Below are positions 43,110-51,624 of a DNA stretch of 64,000 nucleotides, one piece after another. The DNA comes from Sphingobacterium deserti (GTDB lineage: Bacteria; Bacteroidota; Bacteroidia; Sphingobacteriales; Sphingobacteriaceae). Positions within the stretch are counted from its first letter, which is position 1. Each line of letters starts with the position of its first letter. The notes under the pieces are model-generated. The model was not told where the DNA came from. It saw only the letters and a list, made by a program, of their open reading frames with translations, and ran no database searches. A program made the translations under genes and the position numbers. Location: contig NZ_JJMU01000014.1 of NCBI RefSeq assembly GCF_000757725.1, forward strand, positions 1-64,000. The letters are read 5' to 3'.

Positions 43110-43140
43110 ATCCTATTAAATATTTTTATGAACTATAGAC

Positions 43141-43452
43141 CTACTTTATCTCTTCGAAATCTACAAATTCACCAGCAGTCTGCGTACCTTTCCGATCTTT
43201 CGCGTCATCTGCTGGTACATAATCTACACGTATCTCTCCTTGATGCTCCGCCGACTTCGTTTGTTTGAACTGGTCAAATGGATTACCGTTTTGGTATTGA
43301 TATTGTCCCCGCCCGGCCTGACCTTGTTGTGCTTTTTGCATCACTTTTTCTGTCATTTTTCGCAATGCAAAGGGCATCAATAAACGAAACAGATATTTTA
43401 CGCCGTAAAAAACTAGAAAAAATATAACAACAAACTTCAATAAAGATTCCAT
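43141..43452 (-). CDS. DUF4834 family protein
   Basis: 103 residues from the ATG at 43452. One N-terminal membrane helix (MESLLKFVVIFFLVFYGVKYL), a short basic stretch, a Gln/Gly/Tyr-rich linker (QQGQAGRGQYQYQNG, about 44-58), and an acidic tail ending VDFEEIK. It matches DUF4834, small Bacteroidota membrane proteins of unknown function. Single gene with its own promoter and terminator. Confidence 0.8.
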   Translation of the reverse strand: MESLLKFVVIFFLVFYGVKYLFRLLMPFALRKMTEKVMQKAQQGQAGRGQYQYQNGNPFDQFKQTKSAEHQGEIRVDYVPADDAKDRKGTQTAGEFVDFEEIK

Positions 43453-43455
43453 GCT

Positions 43456-43463
43456 CAAAACTA
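43456..43463 (-). promoter_or_regulatory. -7 box TAGTTTTG before the DUF4834 gene
   Basis: An exact TAnnTTTG match ending 3 nt before the ATG at 43452; the alternative TTG start at 43458 lies inside it. Confidence 0.45.
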
Positions 43464-43560
43464 TTTTATCAAATTTACTAAAATTCTCTAAATCGTTCCG
43501 TCAACAAAATGTCAGCATGAGTTCGTTAACAGAATTTAACGTCAATTGCGTATTTAGTGA

Positions 43561-44052
43561 TTAACTTTTCAATTTGGCCTTCGCCTCTGTGACCGCCCGA
43601 ACTAGTTCCGCAGCACGATAAGATCCAATGATATAAACTAATCCTTCCTTATCCGTCAGCCATACAGAATCCTTTCCGCCGGAATAAAAGCGAATCTTCC
43701 CATTTTTATGGAGATTATAGACAGGGTTATTAAAGATGAACAAACTGTAGGGTTTGCGTTCCACTTTGACAATATTGTATAAATCAATCTTTACCAGCCG
43801 CGAAGACCAAAGCCCACTAATTATAAGAAACTTATCAGCCACCACGGTTTTGTAGTGCACCATATAAATCATAATCACAGAGACGATGATGATGCTTACG
43901 CCGACAATGAAAAATAGTTGGCTTGAAGCCAAATGATTAAGATTTAGATAGTAAGCAACAAAGCAAAATAATACCAAGATCATTCGTACACTTAGCCAAG
44001 TCGCATCACGTCCTAAGTATTGCTTTTCCTGAAATATATACTGTTCATCCAT
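43561..44052 (-). CDS. Membrane protein with PH-like domain
   Basis: 163 residues. Two close membrane helices (about 19-38 and 46-65) are followed by a soluble beta-rich domain (KTVVADKFLIISGLWSSRL onward) of the bacterial PH/DUF304 kind. Function unknown. It begins 5 nt after the tilS stop and is probably co-transcribed with it; no functional link is known to me. Confidence 0.65.
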   Translation of the reverse strand: MDEQYIFQEKQYLGRDATWLSVRMILVLFCFVAYYLNLNHLASSQLFFIVGVSIIIVSVIMIYMVHYKTVVADKFLIISGLWSSRLVKIDLYNIVKVERKPYSLFIFNNPVYNLHKNGKIRFYSGGKDSVWLTDKEGLVYIIGSYRAAELVRAVTEAKAKLKS

Positions 44053-44057
44053 AGTCC

Positions 44058-45389
44058 TTATTTGTAAACTAAAGTAAAAACTTTTTTTGTACTTTCCGTA
44101 ATCCGATAGCGGTTATCAATTCTATAGCCAACTATCCATAAGATATCGCCATTTCCATTAATCAACAATGGTATCCGCTCCTTCTCATACCGATCTATCT
44201 TCTGCTGGGTAAAAAAATCACTTACTTTCTGCCGTCCCGACATCCCCAACGGGTGAAATATATCGCCTTCCTTCCAATATCGTATCTGCAACGGAAAACT
44301 CAAGTGATCAAAATCCAGTTTAGCAATAGCATTTTCCCGAATAATAGATACATCAGTATCAAGCTTCGTTTCGAAAATGCGTCCATCGAAATTAATTAAC
44401 ACACTATCTGAATGTAATTGCACAGTATCCGCCTTAAGTTTGGAGTCCATCAACGGCCGCAGGCGGATGAGCGTTCTATCTAAAAGCATTTCATAACCCG
44501 AGGACTGAAAGTATCTTCCGGATTCCCCGTTCCAAGCGTCCTGAAGGTCTCTCAATACTGATTTAGTAAAGCCAAAAGGGCGAAATAGTTCAAACAATAA
44601 GCTTCCATTGCCAATATAAGATGCCAACGCAGTTTTATAAACTTCTATATAATCTCCATTAGACCTAAAAAGGTTTTCCCGAATCGGTGAAATAAACGAT
44701 TGTAGCAGCTGGTATGACTCTTGGAAATTAGTGATATTATCAATCATAACCGTCTCGAAGTCCGGGTTGACTTCCTTCAGCTTAGGAATAACCTCCAAGC
44801 GCATCTTATTTCGAGCATATTTCGTTGAAAAATTGGATTGATCGTCTCGAAAAGGTATGCTGAGTTTAGCAACCTGTGCGGTGACCTCTGCACTGGAAAG
44901 GAAAAGTAAAGGTCGGATAAGGCGGCCTTGTTTTGGTAAGATCCCACGAAGTCCACGAAGTCCTGTGCCTCGTGTCAAATTGAGCAATGCCGTCTCAATA
45001 TGGTCGTTCTGGTGTTGCGCTATTGCAATCCAATCTGCTCGCTCCTGCAGTCGCAATTTCGCAAACCAGGCGTAGCGAAGTTCACGAGCAGCCATCTGTA
45101 TCGAGATACGCTTTTCTTTGGCGTAATTTTCGGTATCAAAGTTATGACTAAAGAACGACACGCCATGAGCTCCGGCAAATTCACGGACTAATTCCTCGTC
45201 TTTATCTGATTCTGCGCCACGCAAGTTGAAGTTGCAGTGTGCGATTATACAATCCAAACCAGCCTCTATAAACAGATAAGCCATAAGCATGGAATCTCGC
45301 CCTCCGCTTACAGCCAGTAATATCCTATTTTCTTCAGAAATAGATAAGCTTTCAACAAGGTATTTTTGAAATCGATAAAGCAAATCCAT
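44058..45389 (-). CDS. tilS: tRNA(Ile)-lysidine synthetase TilS
   Basis: 443 residues, the long TilS form. PP-loop SGGRDSM (about 29-35; Arg replaces the more usual Gly/Val), HCNFNLRG and the GTGLRGLRGI segment are present, with the C-terminal substrate-binding domain near 365-443 (FHPLGMSGRQKVSDFF). It converts C34 of the CAU tRNA-Ile to lysidine and is essential for AUA decoding. It is first in a two-gene run on the minus strand. Confidence 0.94.
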   Translation of the reverse strand: MDLLYRFQKYLVESLSISEENRILLAVSGGRDSMLMAYLFIEAGLDCIIAHCNFNLRGAESDKDEELVREFAGAHGVSFFSHNFDTENYAKEKRISIQMAARELRYAWFAKLRLQERADWIAIAQHQNDHIETALLNLTRGTGLRGLRGILPKQGRLIRPLLFLSSAEVTAQVAKLSIPFRDDQSNFSTKYARNKMRLEVIPKLKEVNPDFETVMIDNITNFQESYQLLQSFISPIRENLFRSNGDYIEVYKTALASYIGNGSLLFELFRPFGFTKSVLRDLQDAWNGESGRYFQSSGYEMLLDRTLIRLRPLMDSKLKADTVQLHSDSVLINFDGRIFETKLDTDVSIIRENAIAKLDFDHLSFPLQIRYWKEGDIFHPLGMSGRQKVSDFFTQQKIDRYEKERIPLLINGNGDILWIVGYRIDNRYRITESTKKVFTLVYK

Positions 45390-45393
45390 ACCT

Positions 45394-45401
45394 CAAAGTT
45401 A
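45394..45401 (-). promoter_or_regulatory. -7 box TAACTTTG before tilS
   Basis: An exact TAnnTTTG match ending 4 nt before the ATG; no clear -33. Confidence 0.45.
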
Positions 45402-45472
45402 AGACAATATTCCGGCGAAAAGTATTTACTGGTAAAATTTGTCCTTTAACATTTTTTTGCTTTTTTATTAGC

Positions 45473-45480
45473 TATTTTTG
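45473..45480 (+). promoter_or_regulatory. -7 box TATTTTTG before the OstA-like gene
   Basis: An exact TAnnTTTG match ending 4 nt before the GTG start, so transcription should begin at or next to the start codon. A TTTG at 45456-45459 is a close (13-nt) possible -33. Confidence 0.5.
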
Positions 45481-45484
45481 CCCC

Positions 45485-47821
45485 GTGAAACACTGTTTAA
45501 CCTTCTTATTAGCGCTGATCTGCTTTCAATCCTTATTCGCACAAGACGGAAGAGTAAGAATCATTTCATCGCGATATTCGAGTATTGTTAACCAAAACAG
45601 TATCAGCAGTATAGTGCCCGTGTATGAACATAATGGAAGCACGCTTTCGGCCGATAGCGGGATTTTATATGAAGACGAACTAAAACGTCAATTTTTTGAG
45701 GCCTTTGGTAACGTGGTCATCACGCAGCCCTCAGGAACTATCATCTATGCTGATCGTCTGCATTACGATGCGACACCACAGGTCGCCACCTTGACCAACA
45801 ATGTACGCATGGTGGACGCCAATTCCGTCCTAACCACAAATTTTCTCGTGTACAAAATGCGTGAAAAAATAGGAACATACACCGGCGGCGGCCGCATCAT
45901 CTCCAAAGGCGACACCATCACCTCAAAAAATGCCTATTATTTCGAGAACACGAAGGATGCGTATTTTCGAAATAAAGTAGTTGTTCGTACGCCTACTGTA
46001 AAGATATACACAGACACAATGCGCTATAATTCCGCGCAGCGCGTCACGTATTTCTTCGGACCGACGAACATCAAAGGTACAAAAGGCGAAAATCTGTATA
46101 CTGAAAAGGGAAACTACAACACGGAGACAGGGGTTGCGAACTTTTCGAAGAACAATCTCTACACCGAAGGAACGCGGTTTCTAAAAGGGGATAGCCTACA
46201 TTATGAACGGGCATCGGGCATCGGGAAAGCTTTCCGCAATGTGGTTTTTGTGGATACCCTCGATAAGTTTTATGCGCAGGGTGGTTATGGTCTTTATAAT
46301 CAGGTAGACGAGTCCATTACGATGACGGAGAAGCCGCTCATCACGATGGTGGTAAAAAATGACTCTACAGATACGGCAAGCGCGGATAGCACAATGGTGA
46401 TACCCCCTGACGATGATCCGAAAGAGGGCAAACGCAGAAAAGATAGAAAAAAAGAAAACGAACAAGTCGAGCAGGTAGCGGATGACGCGACAGCTATGAG
46501 CAGTGATTCCACCGCCGTAAGACCACCAAAGACAGCGAAACCCGCCGTAGATTCAGTATACATGACTTCGGACACGCTTTATTCGCGCATGATCTTATTG
46601 AAAGATTACAAGGCGCTGAAATTCAACCTCGACCGCAGCGGAGGCGAGCTGGATGTAGAAGAGGATGTGGATTATGGCGACGATGAAGGTATGGATGTTA
46701 TTGATAGTTCTGAAGGGACAGATGCTATGCAAGATTCCATACAGGTAAACAGCACGCGTATTGATAGTTTACTAAAAAAGGAATTGCCTAAAAAAGTAGA
46801 AGAGCCGGTACAAAAGAATTCTGAAATTAAAAAGACGACAGGGAAACAAACTACAAAAACACCGCCTGCACGCATTCCACCAGAAACGGATATCGCAAAA
46901 ACATTGCAGCAAGATTCCGTCATTCGTCAACGGGCAGTTGTGCCGCGCGAAGCGGAGGCGGATAGCTTAATCAACCAAGCGCTAAGCGCTGCCCAGAAGC
47001 CGGATACTGCTTTTAAAGACACGTCTAATCAAGCGTATCTGGACACGGCGCGAACGCGTATCGTGAAGGCCTATTACAATGTACGGATGTTCAAATCAGA
47101 TCTGCAAGCTGTTGCGGATTCCGTTTACTATGGTATGGCCGACTCGATGTTTCGCTTTATGGGACGTCCTATGATATGGGCCGATGGATCACAAATATCT
47201 TCCGATACTATCTATATGCAGATTAGAAACCAAAAAATGGATAATGCCCTGTTGATTGCGAATGCATTCATGGTAAACGCTGTTTTGGATTCTATTAAGT
47301 ATAATCAGTTGAAGGGGAGAAAGATCACTGCTTTCTTCGCCAACAACTCCATCGACAGATTGTACGTAGATGGAAATGCGGAAAACTTGGTATTTTCCAC
47401 CAATGATAAAACACATACCATTACCGAGATGTTTCACGATCGAGGAGCCCGAATTAAGATCAAGATGGAAGGCAAAAAGATCATCGACTATATTACTATC
47501 CGTAAAGTGGATCAAAAGGTATACCCTTTCCGTTTAGTGAATCAAGAGAACGAGGTACTTCCCGGCTTTATTTGGCGCCCACAAGATCGACCAAAGTCTA
47601 AAGAAGATATGATCAATCGCAAGCGAGAGATACCCAAAGATGGAGAGGGCCCTGAGGAGGGAAATGAAGAAAGAAATCCTGCTAATGGAACAACGCCCCC
47701 TGATGTAAATACCGCAGCACCCTCTCAACCTGCAAAACCAACGGTGCGAGAAAGCGAAAAGCCCACTACCGCAGCAGAAAAAAAGAGCGAGTCGGAAAGC
47801 ACTGCACCGCCTACACGTTAG
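45485..47821 (+). CDS. OstA-like protein (LPS export/assembly fold)
   Basis: 778 residues from a GTG; the signal peptide starts with that codon (KHCLTFLLALICFQSLFA), and no upstream start exists. About residues 50-275 form repeated beta strands of the OstA/LptA-C-D superfamily (SADSGILYEDE, ITSKNAYYFENTKDAYFRNKV in the region near 140-160). A disordered block rich in Asp, Lys, Ser and Thr (about 295-505) splits this from a second OstA-like segment (about 515-680), and the tail is Pro/Glu/Lys-rich. It is probably periplasmic or outer-membrane associated, in lipopolysaccharide transport; no barrel domain is present. Confidence 0.82.
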   Translation: MKHCLTFLLALICFQSLFAQDGRVRIISSRYSSIVNQNSISSIVPVYEHNGSTLSADSGILYEDELKRQFFEAFGNVVITQPSGTIIYADRLHYDATPQVATLTNNVRMVDANSVLTTNFLVYKMREKIGTYTGGGRIISKGDTITSKNAYYFENTKDAYFRNKVVVRTPTVKIYTDTMRYNSAQRVTYFFGPTNIKGTKGENLYTEKGNYNTETGVANFSKNNLYTEGTRFLKGDSLHYERASGIGKAFRNVVFVDTLDKFYAQGGYGLYNQVDESITMTEKPLITMVVKNDSTDTASADSTMVIPPDDDPKEGKRRKDRKKENEQVEQVADDATAMSSDSTAVRPPKTAKPAVDSVYMTSDTLYSRMILLKDYKALKFNLDRSGGELDVEEDVDYGDDEGMDVIDSSEGTDAMQDSIQVNSTRIDSLLKKELPKKVEEPVQKNSEIKKTTGKQTTKTPPARIPPETDIAKTLQQDSVIRQRAVVPREAEADSLINQALSAAQKPDTAFKDTSNQAYLDTARTRIVKAYYNVRMFKSDLQAVADSVYYGMADSMFRFMGRPMIWADGSQISSDTIYMQIRNQKMDNALLIANAFMVNAVLDSIKYNQLKGRKITAFFANNSIDRLYVDGNAENLVFSTNDKTHTITEMFHDRGARIKIKMEGKKIIDYITIRKVDQKVYPFRLVNQENEVLPGFIWRPQDRPKSKEDMINRKREIPKDGEGPEEGNEERNPANGTTPPDVNTAAPSQPAKPTVRESEKPTTAAEKKSESESTAPPTR

Positions 47822-47909
47822 TTTAAAAAACGCTATGTAGAGACGCAAATCAATCCATTTGCAGCTCTCTTGCAACTGCGGTTATACATCCGCAGTACGG
47901 TGACTTTTC

Positions 47910-48485
47910 TTACTTGCGAAGTAAGAAATCAGCAAGCTTGGCGACAGCAATCGAACGGTGGCTAATGGCATTTTTCTCTGCAGCAGTCATTTCAGCGAAA
48001 GTCTTATCATACCCATTAGGAATGAAAATAGGATCGTAGCCAAATCCGGCTACACCACGACGTTCGGCAACAATAGATCCGTCAATGGCGCCTTCAAAGA
48101 AGTGCTGCTGCTCGTTTAGGTAAAGCGAGATAACCGTGCGGAACCGAGCAGCACGATTTGTACTTGCACCCAAACGCTCCAACACCAAATCAATATTCTC
48201 TTCCATATCTCTACTGCCAGAATAGCGCGCAGAGTAAACACCAGGCTCATTATTTAACGCCTGGATTTCCAGTCCCGAATCATCACCGAAACAGTACAAT
48301 CCATATTTGTTGACCAAATAATCTGTCTTTTGCTGTGCATTTTCTTCAAAGGTCACACCCGTCTCTGGAATATCATCATGACAATCTATATCTGCCAATG
48401 ACTTAATCACGAATTTACCATCGACAATAGATTGTACTTCTTCTAGTTTATGGGCATTGTTTGTTGCGAATACGAGTTCAAGCAT
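47910..48485 (-). CDS. rdgB: Non-canonical purine NTP diphosphatase (RdgB/HAM1)
   Basis: 191 residues from the ATG at 48485 (the TTG upstream adds five residues). It begins LELVFATNNAHKLEEVQ, with the nucleotide-site SFxENA form VTFEENAQQK, the DDSGLEI metal site and GFGYDPIFIP, all intact. It hydrolyses ITP, dITP and XTP to monophosphates. The gene is preceded by AT-rich repeats and ends 89 nt from the convergent OstA-like gene. Confidence 0.94.
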   Translation of the reverse strand: MLELVFATNNAHKLEEVQSIVDGKFVIKSLADIDCHDDIPETGVTFEENAQQKTDYLVNKYGLYCFGDDSGLEIQALNNEPGVYSARYSGSRDMEENIDLVLERLGASTNRAARFRTVISLYLNEQQHFFEGAIDGSIVAERRGVAGFGYDPIFIPNGYDKTFAEMTAAEKNAISHRSIAVAKLADFLLRK

Positions 48486-48674
48486 TTTTTGAAAAGTCAA
48501 AAGTTAAAATTGAAAAAGTAAAAAGTTAAAATTCAAAAGTAAAAAAAGTAAAATCCCCTCACCTACTATGACTTTAGTACTTCCATCTATTTACTATAAT
48601 CTATTATCTAAATACTAAGATCTGATTAACTACTCTATTCCAAGTACTATTATCTAAGTACTATTATCCAATAT
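48486..48674. repeat. AT-rich low-complexity block with 14-bp direct repeat
   Basis: 48486-48555 is built of variants of AAAAGTCAAAAGTTAAAA. 48642-48655 and 48656-48669 are two consecutive 14-bp units differing at one base. No ORF, hairpin or promoter is evident. Similar sequence occurs at 61262-61392. Confidence 0.6.
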
Positions 48675-49211
48675 CTAACTACTAATAAACGTCTTAAACT
48701 CGTTCCAAAAAAGCTTCTTCTTTTCTACGTCGGCGAACATCTCTTCGAAACTAAAGGTATTGAACACTGTTGCGACGCGGCCTTTCATGTAGGCATTATG
48801 TCCTATAGCGGGAAGGTTTAGTGACGCTGGTTCGACACCCAACAGTGTTATTTTCTTCGGCTCGAAAAAGGTCATGATACGTTTGAAGTCATTGGGGTTT
48901 TGCGCGTTCGCCAAATTCACGACAGCGACATTTGCTAACGTCAACTTCAAAGCGCCGATAGTTTTTACGAAGGCCTCTTCTGCTTGTGGAGAAAAGTAGG
49001 GATAGGATGGATAGCGAAGAATAAACAAGATACCTGTCGATTTATCGCCTGTGTAGACAAATTCTTCAGCATCTGCTAGCGCTTCCTGCGGTGTCGCCAT
49101 GACCTCTCCCCCGTCTACCTGGGACATTACTGTTTCGGCTCCATTGATGAAGATCGTTTCAGACATGAGAGCCTGCAGCGCTGCTGGGTTATGTGTAACC
49201 AGGTTGCTCAT
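48675..49211 (-). CDS. Conserved-looking protein of unknown function
   Basis: 178 residues, soluble, no signal peptide. Alternating strands and helices suggest an alpha/beta fold: a segment GILFILRYPSYPYF (about 60-73), a strand VAVVNLAN (about 94-101) and KKITLLGVEPASLNLP (about 118-133). I do not recognise a family. It follows the deoxyhypusine-synthase-like gene on the same strand, separated by 86 nt containing a perfect 17-bp hairpin, so co-transcription is uncertain. Start ATG at 49211. Confidence 0.7.
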   Translation of the reverse strand: MSNLVTHNPAALQALMSETIFINGAETVMSQVDGGEVMATPQEALADAEEFVYTGDKSTGILFILRYPSYPYFSPQAEEAFVKTIGALKLTLANVAVVNLANAQNPNDFKRIMTFFEPKKITLLGVEPASLNLPAIGHNAYMKGRVATVFNTFSFEEMFADVEKKKLFWNEFKTFISS

Positions 49212-49237
49212 CTTTCTTAAATTACCCTATTGTATAG

Positions 49238-49274
49238 TTACAGGCGCAAGAACATGGTGTTCTTGCGCCTGTAA
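49238..49274. terminator. Perfect 17-bp hairpin between two minus-strand genes
   Basis: Arms 49238-49254 and 49258-49274 pair perfectly around a 3-nt loop. No T-run follows on either strand. It may separate transcripts or stabilise the upstream mRNA end. Confidence 0.5.
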
Positions 49275-49297
49275 AATATGTATATATTGTTTTAAGA

Positions 49298-50278
49298 CTA
49301 ATGTCCCAACACGTAAGAAAAAATTAAAGGCACAACGATTGTCGCATCGGATTCAACGACGAATTTGGGCGTGTCGATATCCAGTTTACCCCAGGTAATT
49401 TTCTCATTCGGAACAGCCCCTGAATACGAACCATAAGACGTTGTTGAATCAGAGATCTGACAGAAATATGCCCAAAAAGGAACATCCTCCCATTCCAAAT
49501 CCTGATACATCATCGGCACAACACAGATCGGAAAATCACCAGAAATACCACCAGCTACCTGAAAGAAACCGACGCCTTTGCCGCCAGAATTCGCACGATA
49601 CCATTCGCTCAAGTAGATCATGTATTCGATACCTGATTTCACTGTACTCGCCTGTAGTTTACCTTTAATAACATTCGCAGCGAAGATATTTCCAGTAGTC
49701 GAATCTTCCCAACCTGGACATACAATCGGCAAATTTTTCTCCGCCGCTGCTACAATCCAAGAATTTTTAGGGTCAATTTCATAGTATTGCTCTAGAACAC
49801 CTGAGTTTACAACCTGATACAAAAACTCATGTGGAAAATAACGCTCACCCTTTTCTTCAGCACTATGCCACACATCTTCCAAATGTTTTTGCAAACGGCG
49901 GAAAGCTTCTTCCTCAGGGATACAGGTATCTGTTACACGATTATAATGTTGATCAAGTAATTCCCTTTCTTGCTCCGGCGTGAGATCGCGATAGTTAGGC
50001 ACACGTTTGTAATGTGAGTGAGCCACCAGATTCATCACGTCTTCTTCCAGGTTTGCGCCTGTACAAGATATAAATTGTACTTTATCCTGACGTATCATTT
50101 CAGCCAAGGATATTCCCAACTCTGCTGTACTCATAGCACCGCCTAGAGAGATCAACATCTTACCACCATCTAACAGGTGAGTTTCGTAACCTTTCGCTGC
50201 GTCAACCAATGCTGCCGCATTGAAATGCAGATAGTTTTTCTCCAAAAATTGTGAAATAGGACCTTTTTGTGTACTCAT
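49298..50278 (-). CDS. Deoxyhypusine synthase-like protein
   Basis: 326 residues from the ATG at 50278; the frame is open seven codons further. It has the deoxyhypusine-synthase fold: GGAMSTAELG and FISCTGANLEEDV near the NAD site, and Lys298 in the WGKLD segment aligned with the catalytic lysine of the eukaryotic enzyme. Bacteria lack eIF5A, so it cannot be making deoxyhypusine on that substrate; bacterial members are thought to transfer aminobutyl groups from spermidine in polyamine metabolism, but the acceptor here is unknown. Confidence 0.88.
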   Translation of the reverse strand: MSTQKGPISQFLEKNYLHFNAAALVDAAKGYETHLLDGGKMLISLGGAMSTAELGISLAEMIRQDKVQFISCTGANLEEDVMNLVAHSHYKRVPNYRDLTPEQERELLDQHYNRVTDTCIPEEEAFRRLQKHLEDVWHSAEEKGERYFPHEFLYQVVNSGVLEQYYEIDPKNSWIVAAAEKNLPIVCPGWEDSTTGNIFAANVIKGKLQASTVKSGIEYMIYLSEWYRANSGGKGVGFFQVAGGISGDFPICVVPMMYQDLEWEDVPFWAYFCQISDSTTSYGSYSGAVPNEKITWGKLDIDTPKFVVESDATIVVPLIFSYVLGH

Positions 50279-50300
50279 AGTTTCTAATTTTCTAATCACG

Positions 50301-50308
50301 CAAAGGTA
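50301..50308 (-). promoter_or_regulatory. -7 box TACCTTTG of the deoxyhypusine-synthase-like gene
   Basis: An exact TAnnTTTG match on the minus strand, 22 nt before the ATG at 50278. Confidence 0.5.
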
Positions 50309-50396
50309 GGGAATATATTCATTATCTTCGAAGAGATTATGAGCGAATGTAGGCCAAAAAGACTTCGATTACAATGCAAATAGCGAACTTTCTATA

Positions 50397-50516
50397 TTAT
50401 TTTCTTTTTAGCAAACGCCTGAAAATCTGCCAAAAGAAAAGCAAGATAATAGCCAGTATGATGAGGATTACAATTTCTTGTGTACCTATCGTCCACAGTA
50501 TATAATTTGGTAGCAC
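50397..50516 (-). CDS. 39-residue single-helix membrane protein
   Basis: GTG start at 50516, TAA at 50397-50399. It begins LPNYILWTIGTQEIVIL after the start, has one strongly hydrophobic helix (about residues 14-29) and a basic tail (RRLLKRK). The layout (GTQEI, helix, basic amphipathic end) faintly recalls TatA, but the TatA motif after the helix is absent. It lies 10 nt after the dipeptide epimerase stop on the same strand, so translation from that mRNA is plausible. No Shine-Dalgarno sequence. Confidence 0.5.
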   Translation of the reverse strand: MLPNYILWTIGTQEIVILIILAIILLFFWQIFRRLLKRK

Positions 50517-50526
50517 AAGTCTTTAT

Positions 50527-51624
50527 TTAAACCGTCCATTGCTCGCACTTTTCCAAGAACTGAGGATTGATGTCGGCACCGATTCCTGGTTCGTCATTGA
50601 CCGATACATGATATCCCTGAAACTCTACCCCGCCGACAACCGGATCCAAAAGATGCCCGATCATACACGTGTCTAGATCGTAAAATTTAACGTTGGCGGC
50701 GGCATATGCAAAATGCACCTTTGCTGATAGCGCTAACCGCGATTCCAACATCCCGCCAATCATGCACGGAACCTCGTACTCCGCTGCCACCGCTTGTATT
50801 TTAAGCGCCTCAGAAATACCTGCTGATTTAGAAAATTTAATATTGATGTAATCGCAAGCGTCATTCCGGCAAAGTCGGTCAGCATCCTGTGCATTGTAAA
50901 CAGACTCATCGGCCATAATGGGAACGATCGTTTGGCTACGCAATTCGGGCAGCAAATGATCGTTATAGCTGCGCATGGGCTGTTCACAGAATTGAATCTT
51001 GAATGATTCCATGCCGTTCAGCGCTTCCACGGCCTCTTCGAAAGACCAACCTTGGTTTGCATCTATACGCAAAGGAATATCGAAACCTACAGCACGACGA
51101 ATGGCACGTATCCTAGCCACATCATCTTTTGGCTTTTTGCCAAGCTTTACCTTAAGCACAGCAGCGCCTTCAGCCTTGAATTTCTCTGCTTTTTGCGCCA
51201 TAGTTTCTGGCTCGGCCAGTCCAATGGTGATGTCCGTCACGATATCTTTTCGCTGTCCACCCAAAAACCTGTACAGAGGCAGGCCCGCTTCCTTAGCAGC
51301 AAGATCATGCAGAGCCATATCAAAAGCCGATTTTATCGTCGTATTCCCCGCAATAAAAAGATGAAGCTCTGCCATCCGATCGGTAATCGCCAAGGGGTTC
51401 TTGCCTTTCCAAATACGTGCGAAATCACGCGCGAGCACCAAGCACGTATCCTGCGTTTCGCCTACGATCATCGGAAACGCAGAGCATTCCCCAACACCAT
51501 AATGACCCGAATCCGTATGGATACGTATAAATGTATTTTGTGCGTAATCCATAACACCTGTCGCAATAACGAAGGGCTCCATCGGAATACTAAGTCGATA
51601 AATATCTACGGAAGTAATGATCAT
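50527..51624 (-). CDS. Dipeptide epimerase (enolase superfamily)
   Basis: 365 residues of the muconate-lactonizing-enzyme subgroup. Catalytic KxK lysine motif in LKVKLGK (about 159-165), metal ligands in RIDANQGW, CEQP and ADESV, the second base in NIKFSKSAG, and the DLDT pair near the C-terminus that binds the dipeptide amino group. It likely epimerises L-Ala-D/L-Glu or similar dipeptides, in murein peptide recycling or peptide use; the exact substrate is not determinable. First gene of a run with the 39-residue ORF. Confidence 0.9.
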   Translation of the reverse strand: MIITSVDIYRLSIPMEPFVIATGVMDYAQNTFIRIHTDSGHYGVGECSAFPMIVGETQDTCLVLARDFARIWKGKNPLAITDRMAELHLFIAGNTTIKSAFDMALHDLAAKEAGLPLYRFLGGQRKDIVTDITIGLAEPETMAQKAEKFKAEGAAVLKVKLGKKPKDDVARIRAIRRAVGFDIPLRIDANQGWSFEEAVEALNGMESFKIQFCEQPMRSYNDHLLPELRSQTIVPIMADESVYNAQDADRLCRNDACDYINIKFSKSAGISEALKIQAVAAEYEVPCMIGGMLESRLALSAKVHFAYAAANVKFYDLDTCMIGHLLDPVVGGVEFQGYHVSVNDEPGIGADINPQFLEKCEQWTV

